This document shows positions 6,139-6,152 of a stretch of DNA of 6,152 nt, piece by piece. Origin of the DNA: Candidatus Ventricola intestinavium (lineage in GTDB: Bacteria; Bacillota; Clostridia; Christensenellales; Aristaeellaceae); assembly GCA_018715105.1 (NCBI GenBank), contig DVMG01000120.1, positions 1 through 6,152 on the forward strand. Reading direction: 5' to 3'. The position numbers were made by a program, and so were the translations under genes. Positions within the stretch are counted from its first letter, which is position 1; each line of letters begins with the position of its first letter. Below the pieces are notes generated by a model that worked only from the letters and a program-made list of their open reading frames with translations, searched no databases and was not told the DNA's origin.

Positions 6139-6152
6139 GGGACTGCGGTCCC
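6139..6152 (+). terminator. Probable yebC terminator, cut by the window edge
   Basis: GGGAC (6139-6143) and GTCCC (6148-6152) form a stem around TGCG, preceded by AA. A matching TT and T run would be expected just beyond position 6152, which cannot be seen. Position after yebC and the tight G+C stem make an intrinsic terminator the best reading. Confidence 0.55.

Overview
This window looks like chromosomal DNA of an endospore-forming member of the Firmicutes (Clostridia-like), moderately G+C-rich by eye. The evidence is a complete spoIIA operon (spoIIAA-spoIIAB-sigF), which specifies the forespore sigma factor and its anti-sigma/anti-anti-sigma switch. Genus cannot be read from the sequence. 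There is no sign of phage, insertion sequences, CRISPR arrays, tRNA or rRNA.

Layout from left to right. (1) Positions 1-146 hold the last 47 codons of an unidentified + strand gene, closed by a strong intrinsic terminator (about 161-225). (2) On the - strand, 2672-315 encodes a class A (bifunctional) penicillin-binding protein with a GTG start and an extra C-terminal FN3-like domain. (3) A divergent spacer (2673-2907) separates it from the + strand operon spoIIAA (2908-3234), spoIIAB (3231-3659) and sigF (3656-4204), joined by two ATGA start/stop overlaps. (4) On the - strand, 5061-4201 encodes a short polytopic membrane protein of the YlbJ/SpoVV-like, nucleoside-recognition type. Its stop codon overlaps that of sigF in a shared TTAG. 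(5) A spacer with a long imperfect palindrome and an extended -10 promoter leads to a complete + strand yebC gene (5261-6010). (6) The right end carries a perfect hairpin, three tandem 10-bp repeats and the stem of a probable terminator cut by the window edge.

How the genes fit together: SpoIIAB would hold sigma-F inactive and phosphorylate SpoIIAA; dephosphorylated SpoIIAA would release sigma-F in the forespore. The neighbouring PBP and the YlbJ-like protein are plausible sporulation partners (spore peptidoglycan; dipicolinate movement across the outer forespore membrane in the known YlbJ case). That functional linkage is inferred from context. YebC is a housekeeping, translation-associated protein with its own promoter.

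The most notable observation is that the sigF product is only 182 residues and reads in frame directly from sigma region 2 to a short acidic linker and region 4. The sigma-3 domain, which is the part of sigma-F that SpoIIAB grips in the known crystal structure, is absent, although SpoIIAB and SpoIIAA look fully conventional.
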